Positions 1-9,469 of a DNA stretch of 26,295 bases are shown here, piece by piece. Made by a program: the position numbers and the translations under genes. The DNA is from REEB95 sp963762425 (lineage in GTDB: Bacteria; Pseudomonadota; Alphaproteobacteria; ATCC43930; CGMCC-115725): the NCBI GenBank assembly GCA_963762425.1, contig CAVXKY010000015.1, positions 1 to 26,295 on the forward strand. The letters are read 5' to 3'. The notes beneath the pieces are model-generated. The model had not been told where the DNA came from and did not search any database. It saw only the letters and a list, made by a program, of their open reading frames with translations. Numbering within the stretch: the first letter of the stretch is position 1; each line of letters opens with the position of its first letter.

Positions 1-137
1 GGTTTTTTGGCGGATTTCCGGGCTTTTTCCGCGATTCCGGCATACGGTCCCCGCATTGCAACAATTCTGCCCAGCGCATCGAAACGGCGCGCGGCGAATC
101 ACACAAAAAAACGCGGAAAGCGTCCGGCCATCCGTCA

Positions 138-151
138 TTGACCCAGATCAA
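138..151 (+). promoter_or_regulatory. FNR/FixK-type binding site (anaerobox)
   Basis: The 14 bases TTGACCCAGATCAA match the FNR-family consensus TTGAT-N4-ATCAA at nine of ten defined positions. In alphaproteobacteria such sites are used by FnrL and FixK proteins to switch genes under low oxygen. It lies about 260 bp before the likely start of the RquA-like methyltransferase. No good -10 element sits at the class II distance, so a direct role on that gene is inferred. The site could also serve a gene to the left of this window. Confidence 0.6.
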
Positions 152-194
152 TCGGCCAACAAAAGAAATTTGGCGGCCAAGGCAGGCGGCGCGG

Positions 195-230
195 TTAAAC
201 CCGATCAATCAATGACCCCGGACCGGGTTT
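195..230. promoter_or_regulatory. Second weak FNR-like site and inverted repeat
   Basis: TTAAA-CCCG-ATCAA at 195-208 keeps one perfect FNR half-site and has a degenerate other half. It overlaps a perfect 7-bp inverted repeat, AAACCCG at 197-203 and CGGGTTT at 224-230, with a 20-base loop. The site lies 57 bp from the stronger box. This is a weak candidate element, reported because it falls in the same gene-free leader. Confidence 0.25.
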
Positions 231-412
231 GACGGCGGGAAGGAGCCACCTATCGGATACGCAGATTCCTGCCTAGGGTAGGGTGATTGCCGCACTCGGG
301 AATGGGGGCGTTCGAGCCGCCCATCTTCATCATGGAGTTTTGACCGCAAGTGACGTTAAAATCCGTGTCCAATACCCATCCAAAAATCCAGGGAATCTTC
401 AAGGGCAACCGG

Positions 413-1312
413 ATGAAGGGTCGGGCTCTCCACCGGAAAGATTTCGCGATGAACGGCGTCAAATCCATTTCGATGACGCCGGAAATCTTTTATCAAAGGG
501 AAAAGCGCCGGCGTTCGCTCTTCTCCCGCGCTTGGAAAGAAATGATTCCCAAGGTGTTCGAGGATGTGCCGAAATATTATCGTTTGGCGAATATCGTCGC
601 GAGTTTCGGTCTGTGGGAAATCTGGGTTTGGCAGTTCGTCAGGATGATCAAGCTGAAACCGGGCTACAAGGTGCTCGACGTGTGCGCCGGCACCAACGAC
701 ATCGGCATCCGGCTGTTGCGCAAGGAGCCGAAAATTTCCGTCACCGCGATCGACCGCAGCAAGGAAATGCAGGAAGAAGGCCAGCGCCGCGCCCGGAAAT
801 ACGGCGTTCGCATCGAAAGCGTGATTCACGACGTGCATGAACTGCCGTTTCCGGATAATTCGTTCGACGTCGTCACGCTGCAGGCCGCGTCGCGCCATCT
901 GCGGCTGGACAAGGTTTTGCCGGAGATTCTGCGCGTGCTGAAGCCGGGCGGGGAATTTTATCACAGCGACATACTGAAACCGAGCAACCGCGCGGTCGAA
1001 TGGCTTTATCTGCGCTTCCTGCCTCTGTCGGTGGCCTGGACGACGTGGATTTTCGGATCGACGGGAGCAACCCGGCAATGCGGCATTTATTTCAAGGATG
1101 CGATTTCGAATTACTATACGCCGGAAGAGCTGTCCAAGGTGTTTCGCCTGGTCGGCTTCAGCAACGTGACCTGTAAAAAGAGCATCTGGGGCGGCATGGT
1201 CGCCTATCACAAATCGCAACAGTCTCTCACGACCAACGTGCAATCGCTCGAGACCGTCCGCCGCGGCGTCGTGGCCGGCGCGGGCGCCGGCCTCATGAGC
1301 GCGGGAGATTGA
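413..1312 (+). CDS. rquA: UbiE/RquA-like methyltransferase-fold protein, probable rhodoquinone biosynthesis enzyme
   Basis: This is a class I SAM-methyltransferase fold protein of about 299 aa. Its motif I, near residues 89-96, reads DVCAGTND, not the UbiE-type D-x-A-G-G-T-G-D, so two glycines are replaced. It also has ELPFPDNSFDVVTLQ and EILRVLKPGGEFYHSD, the usual motif II/III region. As I recall the family, RquA proteins resemble UbiE but carry this modified motif I and convert ubiquinone to rhodoquinone for anaerobic fumarate respiration. An FNR-type box upstream and a COQ10-like gene downstream fit a quinone role. The start is uncertain: ATG 413 follows AAGGG, but family-like sequence begins near MTPEIFYQ (ATG 473), and ATG 449 or GTG 350 are also possible. 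A plain UbiE/UbiG paralogue is the alternative. Confidence 0.68.
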   Translation: MKGRALHRKDFAMNGVKSISMTPEIFYQREKRRRSLFSRAWKEMIPKVFEDVPKYYRLANIVASFGLWEIWVWQFVRMIKLKPGYKVLDVCAGTNDIGIRLLRKEPKISVTAIDRSKEMQEEGQRRARKYGVRIESVIHDVHELPFPDNSFDVVTLQAASRHLRLDKVLPEILRVLKPGGEFYHSDILKPSNRAVEWLYLRFLPLSVAWTTWIFGSTGATRQCGIYFKDAISNYYTPEELSKVFRLVGFSNVTCKKSIWGGMVAYHKSQQSLTTNVQSLETVRRGVVAGAGAGLMSAGD

Positions 1313-1390
1313 GCCGCGGCCGCCAAACCGAAGCGCGCGCGGCGCCCCGCCGCCGTCCGTTCTCCGGGCGATGACGGGCCGAGTCACCGG

Positions 1391-1822
1391 GTGGAACGCG
1401 TGTTGCGCGGGTTTCGGCCGGGGCCGTTGTTCGATCTCGCCGCCGATGTCGAGCGCTATCCCGAGTTTCTGCCCTGGTGGGTCGCGGCGCGGGTTCTGAG
1501 ACGCGACGGGAAGATTTACTACACCGACCAAATTCTCGGTCTTGGCCCGCTCCACGTCAGATTCGTCTCGAAGGCGGTTTTGCAGAGGCCGAGACGGATC
1601 GACGTGACCTCGGACAAGCCGCCGTTCCGCCGCTTCGAGTTGTCCTGGATATTCGAGCCGATTGCGGACGCCGGCTGCCGGGTCAGCGTCGTCGCCACGC
1701 TGGCGCTGCGCTCGCGGCTGTTGCAGCGGGTCGTGGACCAACTGTTGCCGGCCGCGGTCGACGGCATCATCACGGCCTTCGAGGCGCGCGCCCGCGCATC
1801 CGACCGGCTTGCCAAGCCGTAG
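1391..1822 (+). CDS. COQ10-like START-domain, coenzyme Q-binding/RatA family protein
   Basis: This 143-aa protein is a START/SRPBCC fold of the COQ10 (RatA) family, which bind polyisoprenyl quinones and help ubiquinone function in respiration. Diagnostic stretches are LFDLAADVERYPEFLPWW near the N-terminus, PFRRFELSWIFEP in the middle and LLQRVVDQLLP followed by AFEARARA at the C-terminus. The first in-frame canonical start is GTG 1391. Upstream codons reading P-S-H-R resemble the usual family N-terminus, so the annotated start may truncate a few residues. It lies 78 bases after the RquA-like gene on the same strand, consistent with co-expression. Most alphaproteobacteria have one such gene, often near lipA, so its position here is informative but not proof of a dedicated rhodoquinone role. 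Confidence 0.85.
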   Translation: MERVLRGFRPGPLFDLAADVERYPEFLPWWVAARVLRRDGKIYYTDQILGLGPLHVRFVSKAVLQRPRRIDVTSDKPPFRRFELSWIFEPIADAGCRVSVVATLALRSRLLQRVVDQLLPAAVDGIITAFEARARASDRLAKP

Positions 1823-1840
1823 CTGCGAAGCAGCGAAGGC

Positions 1841-1915
1841 TGGTGGGCGATGAAGGTTTCGAACCTCCGACCCCCTCGGTGTAAACGAGGTGCTCTACCG
1901 CTGAGCTAATCGCCC
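1841..1915 (-). tRNA. tRNA-Val(UAC)
   Basis: Read on the minus strand, the gene starts GGGCGAT and ends ATCGCCC plus discriminator A, with CCA encoded (1841-1843). The anticodon stem CCTCG/CGAGG encloses the loop TTTACAC, giving anticodon TAC. The T-arm carries the standard GGTTCGAAACC. It converges on the COQ10-like gene, 18 bases away. Confidence 0.97.
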
Positions 1916-1964
1916 GCCGACCAGGAGTTTAGACCAAATTTGGCCTGCATTCGCGCCCTGCGTG

Positions 1965-2037
1965 CTTCGACAGGCTCAGCATGAGGAACATGGGTGATGG
2001 CATTAAGAAAACCTCCTCACCCTGAGCGTCGTCGAAG
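1965..2037. repeat. Dispersed-type imperfect inverted repeat
   Basis: Arms CTTCGACAGGCTCAGC... (1965-1987) and ...CTGAGCGTCGTCGAAG (2014-2037) are imperfect reverse complements with a loop of about 26 bases. Sequences of the form CTTCGACAGGCTCAG paired with CTGAGCCTGTCGAAG are familiar as intergenic repeats in many proteobacterial genomes. It sits between tRNA-Val and the 3' end of hupB, where it may also terminate or stabilise transcripts. Only one copy is in this window. Confidence 0.75.
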
Positions 2038-2088
2038 GGCGCAGAGCCTCTATCCAGAACTAAAAGTGAATAGGCGCGATAGATCGCC

Positions 2089-2361
2089 CTAGGCGATCGC
2101 GTCCTTCAATCCCTTGCCGGCGCGGAAACGCGGCAGCTTCTTGGCCGGGATTTTGATGGCTTCCCCGGTGCGCGGGTTGCGCCCGTCGGATGCCGCGCGA
2201 TGGGACACCACGAAGGTGCCGAAGCCCACGAGACGGACCTCGTTGCCCTTCTTGAGTTCGGAGGTAATCGAATCCAGCACCGCGTCGAGCACGGTTTCGG
2301 CTTCCGATTTCTTGATGTTCGCGGCGGTTGCGACGGCGTCCACAAGTTCGATCTTGTTCAC
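2089..2361 (-). CDS. hupB: DNA-binding protein HU (beta-type)
   Basis: This is a 90-aa histone-like protein with the whole HU fold: MNKIELVDAVATAANIKKSEAE, then VRLVGFGTFVVSHRAA, then the RNPRTGEAIKIPA DNA-binding arm. Length equals the family norm when translation starts at GTG 2361, which is preceded by AAGGGGAG at a good distance. The TTG seven codons upstream is a poorer choice because it would add a non-family extension. HU bends and packages the nucleoid as a dimer. It follows lon on the same strand, a common order, but has its own candidate promoter in the 183-base gap. Confidence 0.96.
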   Translation of the reverse strand: MNKIELVDAVATAANIKKSEAETVLDAVLDSITSELKKGNEVRLVGFGTFVVSHRAASDGRNPRTGEAIKIPAKKLPRFRAGKGLKDAIA

Positions 2362-2406
2362 GGGCAACTCCCCTTGCGCCAAACCGGCAATCCCGGTCGA
2401 AGTTTG

Positions 2407-2436
2407 AGTCTAGATCGGCGGTTTTACGGGCGTCAA
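2407..2436 (-). promoter_or_regulatory. Candidate sigma-70 promoter for hupB
   Basis: On the minus strand TTGACG (2431-2436) is followed after 18 bases by TAGACT (2407-2412). The -35 is one mismatch from consensus and the -10 matches four of six positions. Transcription would start about 40 bases before the hupB GTG. It is a sequence match only. Confidence 0.42.
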
Positions 2437-2499
2437 TTGCGACATGCCGCGATTTGCCGCATTTTCCAGCGGATTCCGGGAACGAATCGCGGGCAACTC

Positions 2500-2536
2500 G
2501 GCTGAGCGCGTCCGCCTTTGGCGAACGCGCTCAGCC
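2500..2536 (-). terminator. Strong stem-loop after lon
   Basis: GGCTGAGCGCGT (2500-2511) pairs perfectly with ACGCGCTCAGCC (2525-2536). After one mismatch the stem continues with four more pairs closing a TTT loop. It begins nine bases after the lon stop codon on the minus strand. No U-tract follows, so it may act as a weak or Rho-assisted terminator or a 3' stabiliser between lon and hupB. Confidence 0.55.
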
Positions 2537-2544
2537 CTATCGCT

Positions 2545-4953
<2,409 letters not shown>

Positions 4954-5051
4954 AAGGCTCCTTTCGAGGGAACCCCGGCGGGAGGAGGATGCCGGGGCCA
5001 TAACGGCCGGACACGGGGCCACGCTTGATGGCCGTCCGGGCACTATAACAC

Positions 5052-5086
5052 ATTATAAAATGGCGAGCGGGTAGCGCGGAATCAAG
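5052..5086 (-). promoter_or_regulatory. Heat-shock (sigma-32/RpoH-like) promoter of lon
   Basis: On the minus strand CTTGAT (5081-5086) is followed after 15 bases by CGCCATTT (5058-5065), close to the RpoH consensus CTTGAA and CCCCATNT. A perfect TATAAT (5052-5057) overlaps the -10 side but has no matching TTGACA at 17 bases. lon is a classic heat-shock gene, so this placement, about 100 bases before its ATG, is expected. It is the best-matching promoter in the lon-clpX gap. Confidence 0.6.
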
Positions 5087-5178
5087 GGGCGGCCAAGGCG
5101 CGGCTCGACCCCGCCGGGAACGCCGGCGCATGCGGAAGACCCGCGCGACTCGCGGCGCTCAACGGACTTGCCGGAAAT

Positions 5179-6447
5179 TCAGGCGCTGGTCGGAACCTCG
5201 CCCCGGCGCTGCTCGGAGTAGATATGGAGCGGCTGGGCGCGGCCTTCAACCACCTCGCGGTTGATGACCATGCCGGTGACGCCTTCGAGCCCGGGCAATT
5301 CAAACATGGGTTCCAGCAGGATGGCCTCCATGATGGAGCGCAGGCCGCGCGCGCCGGTCTTGCGCGCGATCGCCTTGTGCGCGATCGCCCGCATCGCCTC
5401 GTCGTTGAATTCGAGGCGCACGTCTTCCATCTCGAACAGGCGCTGATACTGCTTCACCAGCGCGTTCTTGGGCTTGGTCAGGATGTCGACCAGCGCCTCT
5501 TCGTCGAGGTCGTCGAGCGTCGCCACCACCGGCAACCGGCCGACGAATTCGGGGATGAGGCCGAATTTGAGCAAATCCTCCGGTTCCAGATCCTTCAGGA
5601 TCTCGCCGGTCTTGCGTTCCTCGGGCGCGCGCACCTCGGCGCCGAAGCCGATCGAGGTGCCCTGGCGGCGCTGGGCGATGAGCTTTTCGAGCCCGGCGAA
5701 GGCGCCGCCGCAGATGAACAGGATGTTGGTGGTGTCGACCTGCAGGAATTCCTGCTGCGGGTGCTTGCGGCCGCCTTGGGGCGGCACCGAGGCGATGGTG
5801 CCTTCCATGATCTTCAGCAGCGCCTGCTGCACGCCCTCGCCCGAAACGTCGCGGGTGATCGACGGGTTGTCGGATTTGCGGCTGATCTTGTCGACCTCGT
5901 CGATATAGACGATGCCGCGCTGCGCGCGCTCGACGTTGTAGTCGGCGGATTGCAGCAGCTTGAGGATGATGTTCTCGACGTCCTCGCCGACATAGCCCGC
6001 CTCGGTGAGCGTCGTGGCGTCGGCCATGGTGAAGGGCACGTCGATGATGCGCGCCAGGGTTTGCGCGAGCAGGGTCTTGCCCGAGCCGGTGGGCCCGACC
6101 AGCAGGATGTTGGACTTGGAAAGCTCGACGTCGTTGCTCTTGGCGCCGTGGGCGAGCCGCTTGTAATGGTTGTGCACCGCCACCGACAGCACGCGCTTGG
6201 CGTGGTCCTGGCCGATGACGTAGTCGTCGAGCACCTTGCAGATGTCGCGCGGCGTCGGAACGCCGTCCCGCGACTTGACCAGGGTCGTCTTGTGCTCTTC
6301 ACGGATGATGTCCATGCAGAGCTCGACGCACTCGTCGCAGATGAACACGGTCGGACCGGCGATAAGCTTCCGGACCTCGTGCTGGCTCTTGCCGCAGAAG
6401 GAGCAGTAGAGGGTATTCTTCGAATCACCGCCGCTCGGCTTGGTCAT
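5179..6447 (-). CDS. clpX: ATP-dependent Clp protease ATP-binding subunit ClpX
   Basis: This 422-aa AAA+ unfoldase is the hexameric partner that recognises tagged substrates and feeds them to ClpP. The N-terminal zinc-binding domain has Cys15, Cys18, Cys37 and Cys40. Walker A GPTGSGKT lies at residues 118-125 and Walker B is IVYIDEVDKI. The pore sequence GYVGEDVE and the IGF loop (TSIGFGAEV), which docks into ClpP, are both intact. Full family length. ATG 6447 is supported by GGAGAG six bases upstream. It follows clpP by 222 bases on the same strand and precedes lon, the standard alphaproteobacterial arrangement. Confidence 0.98.
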   Translation of the reverse strand: MTKPSGGDSKNTLYCSFCGKSQHEVRKLIAGPTVFICDECVELCMDIIREEHKTTLVKSRDGVPTPRDICKVLDDYVIGQDHAKRVLSVAVHNHYKRLAHGAKSNDVELSKSNILLVGPTGSGKTLLAQTLARIIDVPFTMADATTLTEAGYVGEDVENIILKLLQSADYNVERAQRGIVYIDEVDKISRKSDNPSITRDVSGEGVQQALLKIMEGTIASVPPQGGRKHPQQEFLQVDTTNILFICGGAFAGLEKLIAQRRQGTSIGFGAEVRAPEERKTGEILKDLEPEDLLKFGLIPEFVGRLPVVATLDDLDEEALVDILTKPKNALVKQYQRLFEMEDVRLEFNDEAMRAIAHKAIARKTGARGLRSIMEAILLEPMFELPGLEGVTGMVINREVVEGRAQPLHIYSEQRRGEVPTSA

Positions 6448-6643
6448 GGGCTCTCCGTCACCGCCTGGAACACGTCATCGCTCTCAAGCACCATGCATGT
6501 CCCGTGCCGTTGCCATCCGCCGAGCCGGCCCCTCTCATTTTTCCGGTACACGACGCCGGGCGATTCCACGCCCTTTTCCATTGAACATTATGCACCGGCC
6601 CGGGATCAATAACCAGTTAATTTAGGTGACTCCGGGCCGGATG

Positions 6644-6660
6644 TTAAGGTTTTGCCTTAA
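6644..6660. terminator. Short stem-loop between clpP and clpX
   Basis: TTAAGG (6644-6649) and CCTTAA (6655-6660) form a 6-bp stem with a five-base loop, starting ten bases after the clpP stop on the minus strand. There is no clear U-tract. It may be a weak attenuating hairpin or simply chance. Confidence 0.3.
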
Positions 6661-6669
6661 GCATGAGCC

Positions 6670-7314
6670 TTAGCCGCGCGGTTTTTCATCCGTCGGCACG
6701 GGCGGGCGGTTCACCATGACCTCGTCGATCAGGCCGAAGGCCTTGGCCTCGTCCGCGGTCATGAACTTGTCCCGTTCGAGCGCATCGGCGATGGCCTCTT
6801 CCCGCTGCCCGGTATGCTTCATGTAAATCTGGTTGAGACGCGCGCGGGTCCGCAGAATCTCCTTGGCGTGGATTTCGATGTCCGAGGCCTGCCCCTGGAA
6901 GCCGCCCGAGGGCTGGTGAACCATGATGCTGGCATGCGGCAAGGCCACCCGTTTGCCCTTGGCCCCGGCGGTCAGCAGCAGCGAGCCCATCGAGGCCGCC
7001 TGGCCGATGCAGACGGTGGCGATGGCCGGGCGGATGTATTGCATGGTGTCGTAGATCGCGAGGCCCGAGGTGACGACGCCGCCCGGCGTATTGATATAGA
7101 GCGAGATGTCCTTGCCCGGGTTCTCGGATTCGAGGAACAGCAGCTGGGCGCAGATCAGGCTCGCCACCATGTCGTTGACCGGGCCCACCAGGAAGATGAT
7201 CCGCTCCTTGAGCAGCCGGGAATAGATGTCGTAGGCGCGTTCGCCGCGGTTGGTCTGTTCCACCACCATCGGCACGAGCGTGTTCATGTATTGCTCGAAG
7301 GGGTCTTTTTCCAT
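6670..7314 (-). CDS. clpP: ATP-dependent Clp protease proteolytic subunit
   Basis: This 214-aa serine peptidase assembles as a tetradecamer and degrades polypeptides unfolded by ClpX or ClpA. The catalytic triad is Ser108 (in GQAASMGSLL), His133 (in MVHQPSGG) and Asp182 (in LERDKFM), spaced as in E. coli ClpP. The ClpX-contacting N-terminal region and the handle segment GQASDIEIHAKEIL are normal, and length is typical. The ATG is preceded by AAGGAGAG. It lies 33 bases downstream of tig on the same strand, so the two are likely co-transcribed. Confidence 0.98.
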   Translation of the reverse strand: MEKDPFEQYMNTLVPMVVEQTNRGERAYDIYSRLLKERIIFLVGPVNDMVASLICAQLLFLESENPGKDISLYINTPGGVVTSGLAIYDTMQYIRPAIATVCIGQAASMGSLLLTAGAKGKRVALPHASIMVHQPSGGFQGQASDIEIHAKEILRTRARLNQIYMKHTGQREEAIADALERDKFMTADEAKAFGLIDEVMVNRPPVPTDEKPRG

Positions 7315-7347
7315 GCTGGTCTCTTCTCTCTCCTTGCCCGCCCCTCG

Positions 7348-8814
7348 TTAACCCTTGCTCTTCGGCTTCTTGCTTTTGCCGCTTTTGGCTTTGCGCTTGC
7401 CCTTGTGGGCGCCGGCCTTGTCGGCGCCAGAATCTTCCGCGCCGTCCTCGTCCGATTCTTCGCCGGCGGCGCTGGCGCGCGCCTCGGATTCCTCGTTCAC
7501 GGCGGCGACCAGTTCCTCGGCCTTGACCATGCGATCGGTGATCTTGGCCATCTCAAAGATGAAATCGACCACCTTTTCCTCGAGAATCGGCGCCCTGAGA
7601 CTGTCCAGCGCCTGCGGATTGTTGCGATACAAGTCTAGCACTTCCCGCTCCTGGCCGGGGAAGCTGCGCGCGCGTTCGACCGCCGCGCGATTCACCTCTT
7701 CGGGCGCGACCGCGATGTTGTTGGCGCGGCCGACCTCGTTCAACAGCAGCCCCAACCGCACCCGCCGCTCGGCCAAGGCGCGGTATTCGGTCTTCAATTC
7801 CTCGTCGTTCCCGCCGCCTTCGGGATCGGGCTCGCCCGCCTCCGTGGCGCGCTTGCGCTCGGCCTCGACCTCGCGCCAGAGCTGATCGAACTCGATTTGC
7901 AGCATGCCCTCGGGCACGGGAAATTTCTGCTTTTCGGCCAGGATGTCGAGCAATTCGCGCTTGAGCTTGCGCCGGGATACCGCGGCGTATTCGCGCTCCA
8001 CCCGCTCGCGCACGGCCTTGCGCAGCTCCGCCAGATTCTCCATGCCGACCGCCGATGCCAGGGATTCGTCGATCGCCTGCGGCACCATCGCGCGCACTTC
8101 GCGGACGGTGACGGCGAATTCGGCCGCCTTGCCGGCCAGTTCGGCGTTGCCGTAATCCGCCGGAAAAGTGACGGCGACGGCGCGCGCCTCGCCCGCCTTG
8201 GCGCCCGCGAGCTGATCCTCGAAGCCGGGGATGAAGCGGCCCGAGCCCAGTTCGAGCATGTAGTTCTCGGCGGTGCCGCCGGGAAAGGCCACGCCGCCAA
8301 CCGTGCCCTTGAAATCGATCGCCACGATGTCGCCGGTCTTGGCTTCGCGCTCCACCGTCTCGCTCTTGCGCTGCTGCTTGGCGATGCGTTCCAGCGCCTC
8401 GTCGATCTCCTTGTCCGCGACTTCGGGTTTCCAGCGCTCGAGTTGGATCGCGGCGAAATCGATCGGCGCGATTTCGGGCAGCACCTCGACCGCGAGCTTG
8501 TATTCGAGGTCCTTGCCCTCGTTGTAGGAGACGATCTCGATCTTGGGTTGCAGAGCCGGGCGCAGATTGCGCTCGCGGATGGCCGCGCTGGAACTGTCGT
8601 TGACCGCGCGCTCCACCACCTCGCCCAGCACCGAGGGGCCGTAGCGTTTCTTCAGCACCGAGATCGGCGCCTTGCCGGGACGGAATCCCGGCAGCCGCAC
8701 CGAACGTCCGATTTCAGCGAGCCGGTCCTGAATTTGCCGCTCGATGTCGGAGGCGGCCACCACCACGGTGAATTCGTGCTTCAGCCCGGCGGCGCTGGTT
8801 TCTGTCACTTGCAT
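7348..8814 (-). CDS. tig: Trigger factor, ribosome-associated chaperone and prolyl isomerase
   Basis: This 488-aa protein is the chaperone that binds near the ribosome exit tunnel and shields nascent chains. The ribosome-binding signature GFRPGKAP is at residues 43-50. A central FKBP-type PPIase domain follows (IVAIDFKGTVGGVAFPGGTA and the LGSGRFIPGFEDQLAG segment, near residues 160-210), then the helical C-terminal arms. The last 40 or so residues are an acidic stretch followed by a lysine-rich tail with several KSK/KGK repeats, longer than E. coli trigger factor (432 aa). Such tails occur in alphaproteobacteria. It is first in the tig-clpP-clpX-lon series, 51 bases after tRNA-Leu on the same strand; its own Shine-Dalgarno is weak. 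Confidence 0.97.
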   Translation of the reverse strand: MQVTETSAAGLKHEFTVVVAASDIERQIQDRLAEIGRSVRLPGFRPGKAPISVLKKRYGPSVLGEVVERAVNDSSSAAIRERNLRPALQPKIEIVSYNEGKDLEYKLAVEVLPEIAPIDFAAIQLERWKPEVADKEIDEALERIAKQQRKSETVEREAKTGDIVAIDFKGTVGGVAFPGGTAENYMLELGSGRFIPGFEDQLAGAKAGEARAVAVTFPADYGNAELAGKAAEFAVTVREVRAMVPQAIDESLASAVGMENLAELRKAVRERVEREYAAVSRRKLKRELLDILAEKQKFPVPEGMLQIEFDQLWREVEAERKRATEAGEPDPEGGGNDEELKTEYRALAERRVRLGLLLNEVGRANNIAVAPEEVNRAAVERARSFPGQEREVLDLYRNNPQALDSLRAPILEEKVVDFIFEMAKITDRMVKAEELVAAVNEESEARASAAGEESDEDGAEDSGADKAGAHKGKRKAKSGKSKKPKSKG

Positions 8815-8865
8815 GGAATGAAAACTTCGACCCTTTGCACGTTATGGCTTTCTCAAGATCCGGAC

Positions 8866-8950
8866 TGGTGCGGGCGGAGGGATTTGAACCCCCACGACTT
8901 TCGTCGCTGGAACCTAAATCCAGTGCGTCTGCCAATTCCGCCACGCCCGC
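8866..8950 (-). tRNA. tRNA-Leu(UAG)
   Basis: On the minus strand the acceptor GCGGGCG pairs with CGCCCGC, with discriminator A and encoded CCA (8866-8868). The anticodon stem CTGGA/TCCAG holds loop TTTAGGT, giving anticodon TAG. The long variable arm (CGACGAAAGTCG) is typical of a class II leucine tRNA. It lies 51 bases upstream of tig, as in many alphaproteobacteria. Confidence 0.97.
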
Positions 8951-9055
8951 GCCCGGACGCGTCCGCTCGCCATGCGGGCGGCTTCATAGCATAGGGTATC
9001 GGAGAGGGGAACAGCCCGTGCCCGGCAAAGCCCGGGAATCGGCGGGAATGGGGCT

Positions 9056-9322
9056 TCAGATCAGGCGCTGGTGGTAGGCCTCGACGAAGGAATTGAGCGC
9101 CAGCACGCGCTTGCCGCCCTCGACCCGGCCAATGGCGGGTTCCTCGAAGGTGAGGCTGAAATGGACATGGGGAATGCCGAGCGGATCGGGCCGGAGTTCC
9201 ATGACCGAGGCGGTTTCCAGCACCTTGTCGCGCCGTCTGCGGCAAAAACGGTCGCCCGCCTTCACCTCGACCGGCTCGCGCTTGGGCGTCCAGAAATTGA
9301 ATATCGACCGGTCAATGGCCAC
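9056..9322 (-). CDS. Hypothetical protein, 88 aa
   Basis: I do not recognise a named family. The protein is soluble-looking, with no signal peptide or membrane segment. It starts MAIDRSIFNFWTPKREPVEV, has a basic cluster CRRRRDKV near residues 27-34 and ends in a predicted strand-helix segment (GGKRVLALNSFVEAYHQ). ATG 9322 has a G-rich run (GGGGGG) about ten bases upstream that may serve as ribosome binding site. Codon use and third-position GC look like the neighbours, which supports a real gene. It stands alone between tRNA-Leu and the malonyl-CoA decarboxylase gene. Confidence 0.65.
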   Translation of the reverse strand: MAIDRSIFNFWTPKREPVEVKAGDRFCRRRRDKVLETASVMELRPDPLGIPHVHFSLTFEEPAIGRVEGGKRVLALNSFVEAYHQRLI

Positions 9323-9469
9323 GCAGGCCCCCCATATCCATCCCCGGCCGTCTTACCGTTTTAATTTTCAGCCGATGGTTTAATCCACAAGCGGCTGGGG
9401 ATAGTTCCGGGATTATTGAAAGCAGGTTTTATGCTCAAAAGTCAACGGGTTTCGCGCGGTTGTTGTCGC

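Larger units (their letters stand above)
1..412. other. Non-coding leader upstream of the methyltransferase
   Basis: I find no convincing gene in this stretch. The short open frames here lack family resemblance and are interrupted or antisense to the next gene. What it does hold is regulatory-looking: an FNR/FixK-type box at 138-151, a weaker similar site at 195-208, and a 7-bp inverted repeat with arms at 197-203 and 224-230. There is also a good Shine-Dalgarno-like AAGGAG near 240 that is not followed by any ATG, GTG or TTG at a useful distance. This suggests a long regulated 5' untranslated region for the gene starting near 413, or that the true start is not yet identified. Confidence 0.5.

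Noticed and set aside
356..1741. 461-codon open frame on the minus strand opposite the methyltransferase and COQ10-like genes
   Set aside because: Both plus-strand genes have clear family motifs, while the minus frame is Arg/His/Asp-rich shadow sequence.
6580..6600. CATAAT as a -10 element for clpX
   Set aside because: No acceptable -35 lies at 16-18 bases, so I did not annotate it.
5224..6612. 462-codon open frame on the plus strand opposite clpX
   Set aside because: Antisense shadow of the complete clpX gene; no recognisable domain.
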